Both the position numbers and the translations under genes were made by a program. From PALSA-612 sp963765295 (GTDB lineage: Bacteria; Actinomycetota; Thermoleophilia; Gaiellales; Gaiellaceae): DNA of 64,000 bases. The notes under the pieces were generated by a model. The model saw nothing but the letters and a program-made list of their open reading frames with translations, searched no databases and was not told the DNA's origin. This document shows positions 1 to 7,868 of this stretch, one piece after another. Location: assembly GCA_963765295.1 (NCBI GenBank), contig CAVXVO010000005.1, forward strand, positions 682,001 to 746,000, read 5' to 3'. Each line of letters begins with the position of its first letter. Within the stretch, counting starts at the first letter, position 1.

Positions 1-977
1 GAAACGAGGAGGCGGTGCGCAACGCCGCCGAGCGCTACGGCTACGAGCGCTGGACGACCGACTGGCGCGACATCGTCGCCGACCCGGCGATCGGCCTCTT
101 CGACAACGGCGGCCCGAACTCGCTCCACGCAGAGCCGACGATCGCCGCCGCCGAGGCCGGCAAGCACGTGATCTGCGAGAAGCCGCTCGGGCGTACAGCC
201 GACGAGAGCTACGAGATCTGGAAGCGCGTCGCCGCGACCGGCGTCAAGCATCTCTGCGCGTTCAACTACCGCTTCGTGCCCGCCAACCGCCTCGCGCGCG
301 ACATGATCGAGTCGGGCGAGCTGGGCGAGATCCGGCACTTCCGCGGCCGCTACCTCCAGGACTGGGGCGACGACCCGACCCTCGACACGTGGCGGTTCCA
401 CGCGGGCGAGGCGGGCTCGGGCGCGCTCGGCGACCTCGGTGCGCACGTCGTCGACCTGGCGCGGTCGCTGGTCGGCGAGTTCGAGGCGGTGTCGGCCCTC
501 GTCAAGACGTTTCTTCCCGGCCGCGAGGTCGACGACGCGATCGAGGCCGCGGTCACGTTCGAGAACGGCGCCGTCGGCACCCTCGAGGCAACACGCCTCG
601 CGCTCGGCCGCCGCAACGCGTTGCAGTGGGAGATCAACGGCACGAAGGCGTCGCTCGCGTTCGACATGGAGCGGCTCAACGAGCTGCAGGTCTTCCGCGC
701 CGACGGCGACCGCGCCCGCGGCTTCAAGACGGTGCTCGTGTCCGAGGCCGACCACCCGTGGTGGGAGTTCTGGTGGCCGCCCGGCCACATCATCGGCTGG
801 GGCGAGACCTTCGTGCACGAGATCCACCATCTCCTGCGCGCGATCGCGGAGGGCGGCGACGTGGCGCCCGTCGGCGCGACGTTCGAGGACGGCTACCGGG
901 CCGCCGAGGTGTGTGACGCGATCGTGCGCTCGAGCGAGACCGGCGCCCGCGAGCAGCTCGAGTACCGCACCCTCTGA
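1..977 (+). CDS. Gfo/Idh/MocA family oxidoreductase, 5'-truncated
   Basis: NAD(P)-dependent sugar or polyol dehydrogenase-type protein. The frame is open from base 3 with no stop, so the gene begins upstream of the window and the N-terminal glycine-rich loop is missing. Visible are the family's CEKPLGR segment about 40 residues after the open frame enters the Rossmann fold, then FNYRFVPAN, and a DLGAHVVDL segment carrying the likely catalytic histidine. The C-terminal half matches the GFO_IDH_MocA_C fold. It ends in TGA at 977. Substrate cannot be told from the sequence. The next gene is a zinc alcohol dehydrogenase on the opposite strand, so the two converge; both could belong to sugar or polyol metabolism, but that is inference. 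Confidence 0.85.
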   Translation, partial: NEEAVRNAAERYGYERWTTDWRDIVADPAIGLFDNGGPNSLHAEPTIAAAEAGKHVICEKPLGRTADESYEIWKRVAATGVKHLCAFNYRFVPANRLARDMIESGELGEIRHFRGRYLQDWGDDPTLDTWRFHAGEAGSGALGDLGAHVVDLARSLVGEFEAVSALVKTFLPGREVDDAIEAAVTFENGAVGTLEATRLALGRRNALQWEINGTKASLAFDMERLNELQVFRADGDRARGFKTVLVSEADHPWWEFWWPPGHIIGWGETFVHEIHHLLRAIAEGGDVAPVGATFEDGYRAAEVCDAIVRSSETGAREQLEYRTL

Positions 978-1008
978 TCGCCCGGAGGTCACACATTCGG
1001 GACGTCCA

Positions 1009-1071
1009 CGTCACCCATGGGTGACGATTTCACGACTACGCTCAAACCGGGGGCAGGGCGCGAAAGCGCCC
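1009..1071. repeat. 18-bp perfect palindrome followed by a GAAA-capped hairpin
   Basis: The 140-base gap between two converging genes holds a perfect palindrome, CGTCACCCATGGGTGACG (1009-1026), and then GGGCGC-GAAA-GCGCCC (1056-1071), a 6-bp stem with a GNRA-type tetraloop inside a longer G/C tract. Neither is followed by a T-run on either strand, so a classical terminator is not clear. It may still end both converging transcripts. Confidence 0.5.
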
Positions 1072-1117
1072 CCGGGGGAAAACAATGCCTGCCGGGTCGC
1101 GGGCGGGCCAGGATCGG

Positions 1118-2140
1118 TCAGGAGCTCGGCGCGTGCTCGAGGATGATCTTCGCCACGATGCCCTCGCGGTGGTCCATCAGCTCGAACGCGCGCTCGAAGT
1201 CATCGAGCGGGAAGCGGTGCGTGATGATCGGCGAGAGGTCGAGGCGGCGCTCGGCCAGGAGTGCGACGACCCGCGTCCAGACCGCCGACGTGTAGCCGAC
1301 GCTCCCGATCAGCTCGAGGTCTCGGAGAGGCACGCGGTCGGCGGGCAGCAACGCGAGCGTCCTGCCCTCGCCGGCGATGCCGAGCAGCGCCACACGCCCG
1401 CCCTCGCGCACGAGCCGAGTCGCGAGCTCGACCGCCGGCACGGCTCCCGCCGTCTCGATCACGAGATCGAGCCGGCCCAGCGGCGGTTCGCCGGCTGAGA
1501 CGTCGAACGTCTCGTCGGCGCCGAGGCGGCGAGCCAGCTCCAGCTCCTCGGGGCGGATACCGTAGGCGACGATCCGCGCCGGCCCGGCCAGTCGGGCGAG
1601 CACGATCGCGAGCGAGCCGAGCGTGCCGGCTCCGACCACGCCGACCTCCTCCCCCGCCGCGAGTCGGGCCCGCTCGAGCGCCCGCATGACGACCGACGCC
1701 GGCTCCACGAGCACGCCCTCGTCGTAACCGACATGCGCCGCCAGGCGGTGGACGACCCGGGCCGGAACGAGCACGAGCTCGCCGTAGCCGCCCGTACGCG
1801 TGAAGCCGAGCTGGTCGTAGTTCTCGCACAGGTTCGTGTCGCCCACGCCGCAGCGCCGGCACCGCCCGCAGGGAATCATCCCCTCGCACACGACTCGGTC
1901 GCCGGGCGCGAAACCGTCGACACGATCGCCGACCTCCGCCACCTCGCCGCTCCACTCGTGGCCGGGAACGCACGGATACCGGACCCAGCGCCGGTCGAGC
2001 TCGCCCCGCAGCACCTCCAGGTCGGTGCGGCAGACGCCGGCGGCACGGCTGCGGACGACGACGTCTTCCGGGCCGCATACAGGCGCGTCGACGTCACGCA
2101 GCGCGACCTCGCCGGGTCGCTCGATCACGACCGCCCTCAC
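1118..2140 (-). CDS. Zinc-dependent alcohol dehydrogenase (MDR family)
   Basis: Medium-chain NAD(P)H-dependent dehydrogenase of 340 residues, the normal length. The catalytic zinc ligands are Cys37 and the GHE at 60-62. The structural zinc lobe is Cys91, Cys94, Cys97 and Cys105. The Rossmann motif GVVGAGTLG lies near 167-175. The family oxidises alcohols, threonine or sorbitol-type polyols; the substrate is not decided here. The start is GTG and overlaps the stop of the upstream CorC-like gene in a GTGA arrangement, so the two are probably co-transcribed and translationally coupled. Confidence 0.9.
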   Translation of the reverse strand: MRAVVIERPGEVALRDVDAPVCGPEDVVVRSRAAGVCRTDLEVLRGELDRRWVRYPCVPGHEWSGEVAEVGDRVDGFAPGDRVVCEGMIPCGRCRRCGVGDTNLCENYDQLGFTRTGGYGELVLVPARVVHRLAAHVGYDEGVLVEPASVVMRALERARLAAGEEVGVVGAGTLGSLAIVLARLAGPARIVAYGIRPEELELARRLGADETFDVSAGEPPLGRLDLVIETAGAVPAVELATRLVREGGRVALLGIAGEGRTLALLPADRVPLRDLELIGSVGYTSAVWTRVVALLAERRLDLSPIITHRFPLDDFERAFELMDHREGIVAKIILEHAPSS

Positions 2141-3480
2141 GCGGCTTCGTCGGCTTCGGGGCCTGCTTCGGAGTCCCCGGCGCCGTCGGGGCGCTCGCGA
2201 GCGCCTGCCACGGGCTTGAACTCGACCTCGAGTCGCTCGATGCGGTTCCCGTCGGTCTCGAAGACCGTGAAGCGGACGTCGTCGTGCACGACCGAATCAC
2301 CCTCGTGCGGCGCGTGGCCGAGCTGACCGAAGACGAAGCCGCCGACCGTGTTGTAGTCCTCCTCCGGCAGCGAGACGTGGAAGTCCTCGTTGAAGTCGTC
2401 GATCGTGTAGGTGCCGTGGATCCGGATCCGGTGCTCGTCGACCTTCTCGACCGACTCGTCCGGGAGGTCGAACTCGTCCTCGATCTCGCCGACGATCTCC
2501 TCCAGCAGGTCCTCGAGGGTGACGATGCCCTCCATCGCGCCGTACTCGTCGACCACGACCGCCATGTGCTCCTTCGTGCGGCGGAACTCCCGCAGCAGGG
2601 CGGCGAGGTCCTTCGTCTCGGGGACGACATGCGTCTCGCGCAGCAGCGGCTCGATCACGACGTTCTCGATGCCGCCAGACTGCTCGGCGGCCCGGAAGAG
2701 GTCGCGGACGTGGAGAACGCCGACGATCTCGTCCAGCGACCCGCGGTAGACGGGATAGCGCGTGTAGGGCGACTCGACGGCGACCTTCAGGCACTCCTTC
2801 GGAGGCATGTCGACGGCGAGCGCCACCACCTCGGGCCGCGGCACCATGACGTCCGAGACCTCCTTGTCGGCGAAGTCGAAGACGTTGTAGAGCATCTCGC
2901 GCTCCTCGTGCTCGATCTCGCCTTCCTCCGTCGAGCGGGAGAGCAGCATCTTCAGCTCTGCCTCCGAGAGCACACCGACCTCACCGGAGGGCGCCTTGAG
3001 GCCCAGGGCGTTCAGCCCGATCTCGCTCGAGCGTTGCAGCACCCAGATCAGCGGCTTGAGAGCGACGAAGAACCCCCGTACCGGTGCGGCGACGGCGAGT
3101 GCGACCCGCTCCGAATAGGCCAATGCGAGCCCCTTGGGCATCAGCTCGCCGACGACGACGTGGAAGAAGGTGATGATCAGGAAGGCGAGGATGACGGCGA
3201 CGACCGTGGCCATCACGGGGTCGAGGATCTGTTTCAGCACGGGCTCGCCCAGGGCACCGATACCCAGGCTGGCGGCGGTGACGCCGAGCTGCATGGCTGC
3301 GATGAAGCGCGGCGGGTCGCTCGTGATCCGTAGAACGAGCTTCGCGCGGCGGTTTCCCTCGTTCGCGAGCTCCTGAAGGCGCGTGCGCCGCGCCGTCACG
3401 AGGCCGTACTCGGCGGCCACGAAGAACGCGTTCAGCAGGATCAGCGCAGCGACGGCGAGAAGAAGGAGCGCGGTGTTCAT
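2137..3480 (-). CDS. Hemolysin/CorC family transporter (CNNM, DUF21 and CBS domains)
   Basis: Membrane protein of 447 residues from the ATG at 3480. The frame is open further upstream, but that extension is proline/arginine-rich and lies over the divergent promoter region. The N-terminal DUF21 part has several hydrophobic helices, starting with a stretch right after MNTALLLLAV. Two CBS domains follow (around VMVPRPEVVAL and MAVVVDEYGAMEGIVTLEDLLEEIVGEI), then a C-terminal CorC_HlyC transporter-associated domain. Homologues are linked to magnesium or cobalt efflux. It probably forms an operon with the downstream dehydrogenase, although no shared function is apparent. Confidence 0.88.
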   Translation of the reverse strand: MNTALLLLAVAALILLNAFFVAAEYGLVTARRTRLQELANEGNRRAKLVLRITSDPPRFIAAMQLGVTAASLGIGALGEPVLKQILDPVMATVVAVILAFLIITFFHVVVGELMPKGLALAYSERVALAVAAPVRGFFVALKPLIWVLQRSSEIGLNALGLKAPSGEVGVLSEAELKMLLSRSTEEGEIEHEEREMLYNVFDFADKEVSDVMVPRPEVVALAVDMPPKECLKVAVESPYTRYPVYRGSLDEIVGVLHVRDLFRAAEQSGGIENVVIEPLLRETHVVPETKDLAALLREFRRTKEHMAVVVDEYGAMEGIVTLEDLLEEIVGEIEDEFDLPDESVEKVDEHRIRIHGTYTIDDFNEDFHVSLPEEDYNTVGGFVFGQLGHAPHEGDSVVHDDVRFTVFETDGNRIERLEVEFKPVAGARERPDGAGDSEAGPEADEAA

Positions 3481-3578
3481 GCCCCGTCTCTCGGGGCGCG
3501 GGGTCGAGGCGAGTCGTCGGCCACCAGCCTCCGGAGTATAGGGACCGCGCCCGTCGATACTGGGACGGCTTGCGGATA

Positions 3579-3592
3579 CGAACACGTGTTCG
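3579..3592. promoter_or_regulatory. LexA-type SOS box
   Basis: CGAACACGTGTTCG is a perfect 14-bp palindrome that fits the Gram-positive/actinobacterial LexA consensus (CGAAC-N4-GTTCG). It ends one base before the predicted -10 hexamer of the radical SAM gene starting at 3606, the usual place for a repressor. Confidence 0.65.
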
Positions 3593-3593
3593 G

Positions 3594-3599
3594 TAACGT
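3594..3599 (+). promoter_or_regulatory. Leaderless-type -10 element (TAACGT)
   Basis: A TANNNT hexamer lies six bases before the ATG at 3606, placing the predicted transcription start at or beside the start codon. No Shine-Dalgarno sequence lies in between. Confidence 0.5.
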
Positions 3600-3605
3600 T
3601 CCGAC

Positions 3606-4508
3606 ATGGCGGATGTCCAGTACCGCGAGGAGCCGTGCAAGGCCGCGCTCAACAGGGTCAAGGGCATGCACTTCGCCTGGTCGCTCAACCCGTACATGGG
3701 TTGCGCACACCGCTGCACGTTCTGCTACGTCCGCGCTTTCGAGATGCGGGCCGAACGCCCCGCGGGCGCCGACTACGGGCGCTCGATCCGGGTCAAGGTC
3801 AACGTGGCCGAGGTGCTGCGGGCCGAGCTCGCCCGCAGGGGCTGGGAGCGGGAGACGGTGTCGATCGGAGCTGCGACCGACCCGTACCAGCCGGTGGAGG
3901 GGCGGTACCGGCTGACGCGCGCGTGCCTCGAGGTGTTGCGGGACGCACGCAATCCGTTCCACGTGATCACGCGGAGCCCGATGATCGTCCGCGACCTCGA
4001 CGTGCTCGCCGAGGCCGCCGTGCGCGCGAAGGTCTCCGTCAGCTTCTCGATCCCGACGCTCGACGAGGACGTCTGGCGCCGCACCGAACCCGGAACGCCG
4101 CCGCCGCGGCAGCGGTTTCGCGCGTTGCGCACGCTCGTCGACGCCGGCATCGACGCGGGCGTCGCCGTCGCTCCCGTCCTGCCCGGGATCTCCGATCGGC
4201 CGGATCAACTCGAAGCCGTCGTCGAGGCTGCACGCGCTGCGGGCGCGAGGCATCTCTGGACCGGCGTCCTCCACCTGCGGCCGGGAACGCGGGAGCACTT
4301 CCTCGCCGAGCTCGCGCGGGACTGGCCCGAGCACCTCGCCGACTACGAGCGCCTGTACGGAACCCGCTCCTACCTCCCCGCCGCGGAGACGAAGCCGGTG
4401 CTGAAGCTCGTTGCCCGGCTCCGCGCCGAAAGCGGCCCGTCGGCCGGACGCCCGGAGCCGCTGCGACCCGCCCCCGAGCCCGAGCAGCTCACGCTGTCGC
4501 TCGGCTGA
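3606..4508 (+). CDS. Radical SAM protein, spore photoproduct lyase-like (Rv2578c type)
   Basis: Protein of 300 residues with the [4Fe-4S]-binding radical SAM motif CX3CX2C at Cys33, Cys37 and Cys40 (CAHRCTFC), in the form seen in the SPL/Rv2578c family. The family uses S-adenosylmethionine radical chemistry; spore photoproduct lyase repairs UV dimers, while the actinobacterial branch has no settled role. GAATDPYQPVE near 90-100 is another family hallmark. A LexA-like box on its promoter supports a DNA-damage role. It is transcribed away from the CorC gene. The last 30 residues are proline/glutamate-rich and unlikely to be structured. Confidence 0.85.
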   Translation: MADVQYREEPCKAALNRVKGMHFAWSLNPYMGCAHRCTFCYVRAFEMRAERPAGADYGRSIRVKVNVAEVLRAELARRGWERETVSIGAATDPYQPVEGRYRLTRACLEVLRDARNPFHVITRSPMIVRDLDVLAEAAVRAKVSVSFSIPTLDEDVWRRTEPGTPPPRQRFRALRTLVDAGIDAGVAVAPVLPGISDRPDQLEAVVEAARAAGARHLWTGVLHLRPGTREHFLAELARDWPEHLADYERLYGTRSYLPAAETKPVLKLVARLRAESGPSAGRPEPLRPAPEPEQLTLSLG

Positions 4509-4582
4509 TCCGCGCGGACACACTCGCCACCGAGACGGCAAGACCTGGACATGGGTACCGAGGTCACGTGTAGTTTCGGGCG

Positions 4583-4873
4583 GTGATCGAGGACGCTGTC
4601 CTGGTCGAGGACGCTGTCCTCTCGCAGGAGGCTTTTGCGCGGCGACGGCTCGCGGTCGGGGCCGAGCGAGTGTGGCCCTTCGCGGCACCCGCGGTCGGGA
4701 TGGCTGCCTTTGTCCTCGGGCTGATCTCGAGCGCGGCTGCCTTCCCCGGACGCGATCAACCTCTGACAACACGCGCATCCACGCTGACCCAGTGCCAAGC
4801 ACTCGCGCGGGTTGCCGAGGCTCAGGCTGTCCTTGGCTCGTTTCCGTCGGGAGGGGTTACGATCACGCCGTGA
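4583..4873 (+). CDS. Doubtful small membrane protein (96 aa)
   Basis: The stretch 4509-4869 holds no recognisable gene. This GTG-started frame would encode one hydrophobic helix (about residues 33-50) and overlaps the next gene's start by four bases. Its third codon position is less GC-rich than in neighbouring genes, and its first 12 codons are a repeated segment (two copies of CGAGGACGCTGTCCT at 4588-4602 and 4606-4620, each an inverted repeat AGGAC-GCT-GTCCT). The region could instead be a non-coding regulatory stretch. I do not recognise the protein. Confidence 0.25.
   Translation: MIEDAVLVEDAVLSQEAFARRRLAVGAERVWPFAAPAVGMAAFVLGLISSAAAFPGRDQPLTTRASTLTQCQALARVAEAQAVLGSFPSGGVTITP
4588..4620. 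repeat. Two tandem copies of an AGGAC-GCT-GTCCT inverted repeat
   Basis: Identical 15-bp units start 18 bases apart, and each contains the same 5-bp inverted arms. The spacing is less than two helical turns, as in a tandem operator; it could also be a coincidence of a repeated coding segment. Confidence 0.4.
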
Positions 4874-5052
4874 GTCACGTGCTCTTCGTCTGGACGCCGA
4901 ACGGCTACTCGCTCCACGAGCGGGACGGCGAGCCGCCTGCGGTCGGCGCCGAGATCGAGGAGCAGGACGGGCGCTTCGTCGTGACCAAGGTCGCGGCGTC
5001 GCCTCTGCCGGGTGACGGGCGCCGCTGCGCGTACCTCCAGCCCGTGCGCTGA
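4870..5052 (+). CDS. Small conserved-looking hypothetical protein (60 aa)
   Basis: GTG start at 4870 behind a GGGAGGGG stretch, 60 residues, ending in TGA at 5052. The composition is soluble and mixed (MSHVLFVWTPNGYSLHERDG at the N-terminus), with strong GC3 bias, as expected for a real gene. It begins in a GTGA overlap with the doubtful upstream frame and lies 7 bases before the FUSC gene. No family recognised. Confidence 0.6.
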   Translation: MSHVLFVWTPNGYSLHERDGEPPAVGAEIEEQDGRFVVTKVAASPLPGDGRRCAYLQPVR

Positions 5053-5059
5053 CCGACAG

Positions 5060-6154
5060 GTGGAGCGGCCCCGGCAACTGCTCCGGGAGGCCGCGCGATC
5101 GCGGCTGGCGGTGCTCCGAGCCCTCGCGCTGCCGGTCGTCCAGACGTCGGTCGCCGCCACGCTCGCCTGGTACGTCGCGCGCGACCTGATCGGGCATCCG
5201 AACGCGTTCTTCGCGCCGATCGCCGCCACGGTCGCGATCGGACTCGCCGCGCAGCAGTACATCCGGCGCGTCGGCGAGCTCATGCTCGGCGTGGCAGTGG
5301 GGATCGCCGTGGCGGACGCGATCATCTCCGGCATCGGGCGAGGCACCTGGCAGCTGGGTGTCGTCGTCCTCGTCTCGATGATCGTGGCGGTGGTCATCGG
5401 GGGCGGCCCGCTGTTCATCACCCAGGCGGCGGTTCAGGCGATTCTGGTGGCGACGCTGCCCGGCGCGGCCACCGGATCGCGGTTCGTCGACGCGCTCGTC
5501 GGGGGCGCGATCGGCCTTGCAATCCTGATCGGCTCGCCTCCGAACCCTGTGCGGCGCGCGCGCCGCGAGGCGACAGCCTTCTTCGCCGACCTGGCCGACG
5601 CGCTCGAGGACATCGCGACCGCGCTCGAGCGACGCGACGTGGCCGCCGCACGTGAGGCGCTCGCACACGCGCGTGCGGTCGAGCCCGTGTTCCGACGCTG
5701 GGTGGACTCGCTCCGCGCGGGTCGCGAGAAGGCGGCGATCTCGCCACCGTACTGGCGGGTGCGGCCTCAGCTCGATCGCTACGCCGAAGCGTCAGAGCCG
5801 CTCGAGCACGTCGTCCGCAACGTCCGCGTGCTCGCCCGCGGCGCCATTCGTGCGGCCGAGCTCGACCCCGGCCTCCCCGCCGAGCTGCCGGCGGCGGTCC
5901 GCTCGCTGGCCGACGCTGTGAGGGAGACCGAGTCGACGCTCGACCGCCCCGATCGGTCGCCGGCAATCGATGCCGCGCTGCGGGCGGTCGCGCTCGCAAG
6001 CGACGCCTACGCCCGGGACAGCGGCTTGCCCGCAGCACACGTCGTCGGTCAGATCCGCTCCGCTGTGACCGACCTGCTGACCGCACTCGGGCTCGAGCGG
6101 TCGGTCGCCGTCGAGCGCGTGCGAGACCGCGCCGCGGCGCAGCCTGTTCGCTAG
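5060..6154 (+). CDS. FUSC-family / aromatic acid exporter-like membrane protein
   Basis: About 364 residues from the GTG at 5060; the open frame extends 48 bases further but that part lies inside the preceding gene. The N-terminal half has five or six hydrophobic helices, including the segment ending HPNAFFAPIAATVAIG that is typical of FUSC/ArAE proteins. The C-terminal half is a soluble alpha-helical domain. Homologues export aromatic acids or are of unknown transport role. It converges on, and overlaps by four bases, the ferredoxin gene. Confidence 0.75.
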   Translation: MERPRQLLREAARSRLAVLRALALPVVQTSVAATLAWYVARDLIGHPNAFFAPIAATVAIGLAAQQYIRRVGELMLGVAVGIAVADAIISGIGRGTWQLGVVVLVSMIVAVVIGGGPLFITQAAVQAILVATLPGAATGSRFVDALVGGAIGLAILIGSPPNPVRRARREATAFFADLADALEDIATALERRDVAAAREALAHARAVEPVFRRWVDSLRAGREKAAISPPYWRVRPQLDRYAEASEPLEHVVRNVRVLARGAIRAAELDPGLPAELPAAVRSLADAVRETESTLDRPDRSPAIDAALRAVALASDAYARDSGLPAAHVVGQIRSAVTDLLTALGLERSVAVERVRDRAAAQPVR

Positions 6155-6453
6155 GCGATCGGCTCGTTCTGGACGTTGTGCTCGGTTGCGTACTCGTTCG
6201 TCAGCCGGTTGATCGCGTCCGCGTCGGGATACGCGTAGTTGATCTTCACGAACGGCTCCCACTTCTCGGGGAGCGCGTCCTCGGGGAAGATCGCCTCGAC
6301 GGGACACTCCGGCTCGCAGGCGCCACAGTCGATGCATTCCTCGGGGTCGATGACGAGCAGACGCTCGAACTCGTGGATGCAGTCGACCGGGCAGACGTCG
6401 ACGCAGGACCGGTCTTTGATGTCGATGCAGGGCTCGGCGATGATGTACGTCAC
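6151..6453 (-). CDS. fdxA: Seven-iron ferredoxin (FdxA type)
   Basis: Ferredoxin of 100 residues with the full 7Fe cysteine pattern. Cys9, Cys17 and Cys50 would bind a [3Fe-4S] cluster; Cys21, Cys40, Cys43 and Cys46 a [4Fe-4S] cluster; Cys25 is the usual extra cysteine. This matches the Azotobacter FdI layout. It is a soluble electron carrier; the partner is not shown. The GTG start lies 8 bases after a TAGAGT hexamer. A small receiver-like gene lies directly upstream on the same strand. Confidence 0.9.
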   Translation of the reverse strand: MTYIIAEPCIDIKDRSCVDVCPVDCIHEFERLLVIDPEECIDCGACEPECPVEAIFPEDALPEKWEPFVKINYAYPDADAINRLTNEYATEHNVQNEPIA

Positions 6454-6459
6454 GGGGCC

Positions 6460-6777
6460 CTACTCTACAGACGAGGCAAGCAGCTCCTCGACCAGAACCG
6501 GAGCCCGTTCCACGAGCGCAGATCTGGCAACAACCTGGTCGAAGCCGGCGGCGTGCGCGGCGCGCAATCCACCCGTATCCGTGTGGTTCGTGAACCCGAC
6601 GATCGGTATGTCGGGATAGGCGTCCGCGACCTCGTCCGGGTCGATCCGCGAGACGTCCGCGATCACCAGCTCCGGCGCGTCGGCCGTGTCCGTGGTGACG
6701 AAGTGGTGCCCGGGCAAGAGCGCCTCGAGCTTGCCACGGAAGAAGAGGTCGACCCCCGCCAGCAGGATCGTCGCCAC
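6460..6777 (-). CDS. Small receiver-like (CheY-fold) protein, probably degenerate
   Basis: The 105-residue protein has the alternating hydrophobic strand pattern of a response-regulator receiver domain: an N-terminal ATILLAG strand, a VIADVSRI strand whose Asp could be the phosphoacceptor, and IPIVGFTNH. The acidic pair after strand 1 and the conserved lysine near strand 5 are not evident (VVARSAL has Arg). It may be a non-phosphorylated pseudo-receiver. It lies six bases upstream of the ferredoxin gene and has its own leaderless-type promoter. Confidence 0.55.
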   Translation of the reverse strand: MATILLAGVDLFFRGKLEALLPGHHFVTTDTADAPELVIADVSRIDPDEVADAYPDIPIVGFTNHTDTGGLRAAHAAGFDQVVARSALVERAPVLVEELLASSVE

Positions 6778-6783
6778 GACCGG

Positions 6784-6789
6784 AATGTA
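6784..6789 (-). promoter_or_regulatory. Leaderless-type -10 element (TACATT)
   Basis: On the minus strand TACATT is followed by six bases and then the GTG start at 6777. It probably drives the receiver-like gene and the ferredoxin. Confidence 0.45.
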
Positions 6790-6815
6790 TCAAGCTTTTC
6801 GGGAGAATCCCGATC

Positions 6816-7157
6816 GTGACCGGCGACGAGCGGCTGCAACGAGGGCTCGAGCTGATGCGCGACGGAGCGTTCTTCGAGGCGCACGAGGAGCTCGAGCTCG
6901 CCTGGCGCGCGGCCCCGGCCGCGGAACGCGACTTCTTTCAGGGGCTCGTGCACGTCACGGTCGCCTGGTACCAGGCGGAGCGCGGCAGACCCGTCGCCTG
7001 CAAGAGCCAGCTCGAGAAGGCCCGCCGGCGCCTCGCCGCCTTCGCGCCCGCCCACCGTGGCGTCGCCGTCGCGTCGGTGCTCCAGCAGGTCGACGCGGCC
7101 GCTGCGCTGGTCGCGGCAGGCTCGCTTGACCTGGCTCCGCTAGACCTGCCCCCCTAG
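6816..7157 (+). CDS. DUF309 domain protein
   Basis: Protein of 113 residues with the DUF309 signature: GLELMRDGAFFEAHEELELA, then WR, then a DFFQGLVHVTVAWYQ helix. It is predicted all-helical and soluble. The family function is unknown. The start is GTG at 6816 beside GGGAGAAT. It converges with ccdA and overlaps its end by four bases. Confidence 0.85.
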   Translation: MTGDERLQRGLELMRDGAFFEAHEELELAWRAAPAAERDFFQGLVHVTVAWYQAERGRPVACKSQLEKARRRLAAFAPAHRGVAVASVLQQVDAAAALVAAGSLDLAPLDLPP

Positions 7158-7864
7158 ACCTGCCCCAGCCCGACAGCCTCGAGCGCCCGGTTCAGCATCA
7201 CGTGGAGCCACCAGTCCTTCCCGAAGAAGAGCAGGAGGCCGAGCGTGATCAGCGTCACGCCGCTGATGACCCGGATCACGACGTAGTGGTCGCGCACCCA
7301 GCGGAACGCGCCCATCGCGCGTGCGAACGCGATCCCGGCGAGGAGAAAAGCGACGCCGATCCCGAGCGAGTACGCGAGGAGCAGCACCGAGCCACGGAGC
7401 ACCGTGCTCGAACTGCCTGCGAGCACGAGCACCGACGCCAGGACAGGGCCGATGCACGGCGCCGCGCAGACCGCGAACGCGGCCCCGAGCAGCGCGCTCG
7501 ACTCACGCCGGCGTGCGTGGCCGAGAAGACCGGACCCGACGATGCGCTCCGGCCACGGGAGCAGACCCATGAAGACCAGACCGAGCACGACGAGCACGAA
7601 GCCGGCGATCGCGTTGCGCCGGCTGATGTCGACAACGGTCGCGATCGCCGCGGAACCGGCACCGAGTGCGACGAACACCACGGTGAAGCCGAGCATGAAG
7701 GGCAGGCTGGCGACGGCGATCCGCCTCGCAACCCCCTTCTCCCCCAGGCGCTCTGCCTCGACCGACGACACGGCGGTGAGGTAACCAGGCACGAGCGGGA
7801 GCACGCACGGCGTGATCACGGACACGAGGCCGGCGAGGAAGGCGATCGGGATCCGCTCGGCCAT
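7154..7864 (-). CDS. ccdA: Cytochrome c biogenesis protein CcdA
   Basis: Polytopic membrane protein of 236 residues from the ATG at 7864; the longer frame upstream is arginine-rich shadow over ccmH. CcdA carries reducing equivalents across the membrane to extracytoplasmic thioredoxin-like proteins. The paired redox cysteines are Cys20 in ITPCVLPLVPGYL and Cys137 in CAAPCIGPVLA. Six hydrophobic helices can be counted. It is the last of four minus-strand genes: L,D-transpeptidase, TlpA, CcmH, CcdA. No ccsA or resB is present in the window. Confidence 0.9.
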   Translation of the reverse strand: MAERIPIAFLAGLVSVITPCVLPLVPGYLTAVSSVEAERLGEKGVARRIAVASLPFMLGFTVVFVALGAGSAAIATVVDISRRNAIAGFVLVVLGLVFMGLLPWPERIVGSGLLGHARRRESSALLGAAFAVCAAPCIGPVLASVLVLAGSSSTVLRGSVLLLAYSLGIGVAFLLAGIAFARAMGAFRWVRDHYVVIRVISGVTLITLGLLLFFGKDWWLHVMLNRALEAVGLGQV

Positions 7865-7868
7865 CCGG

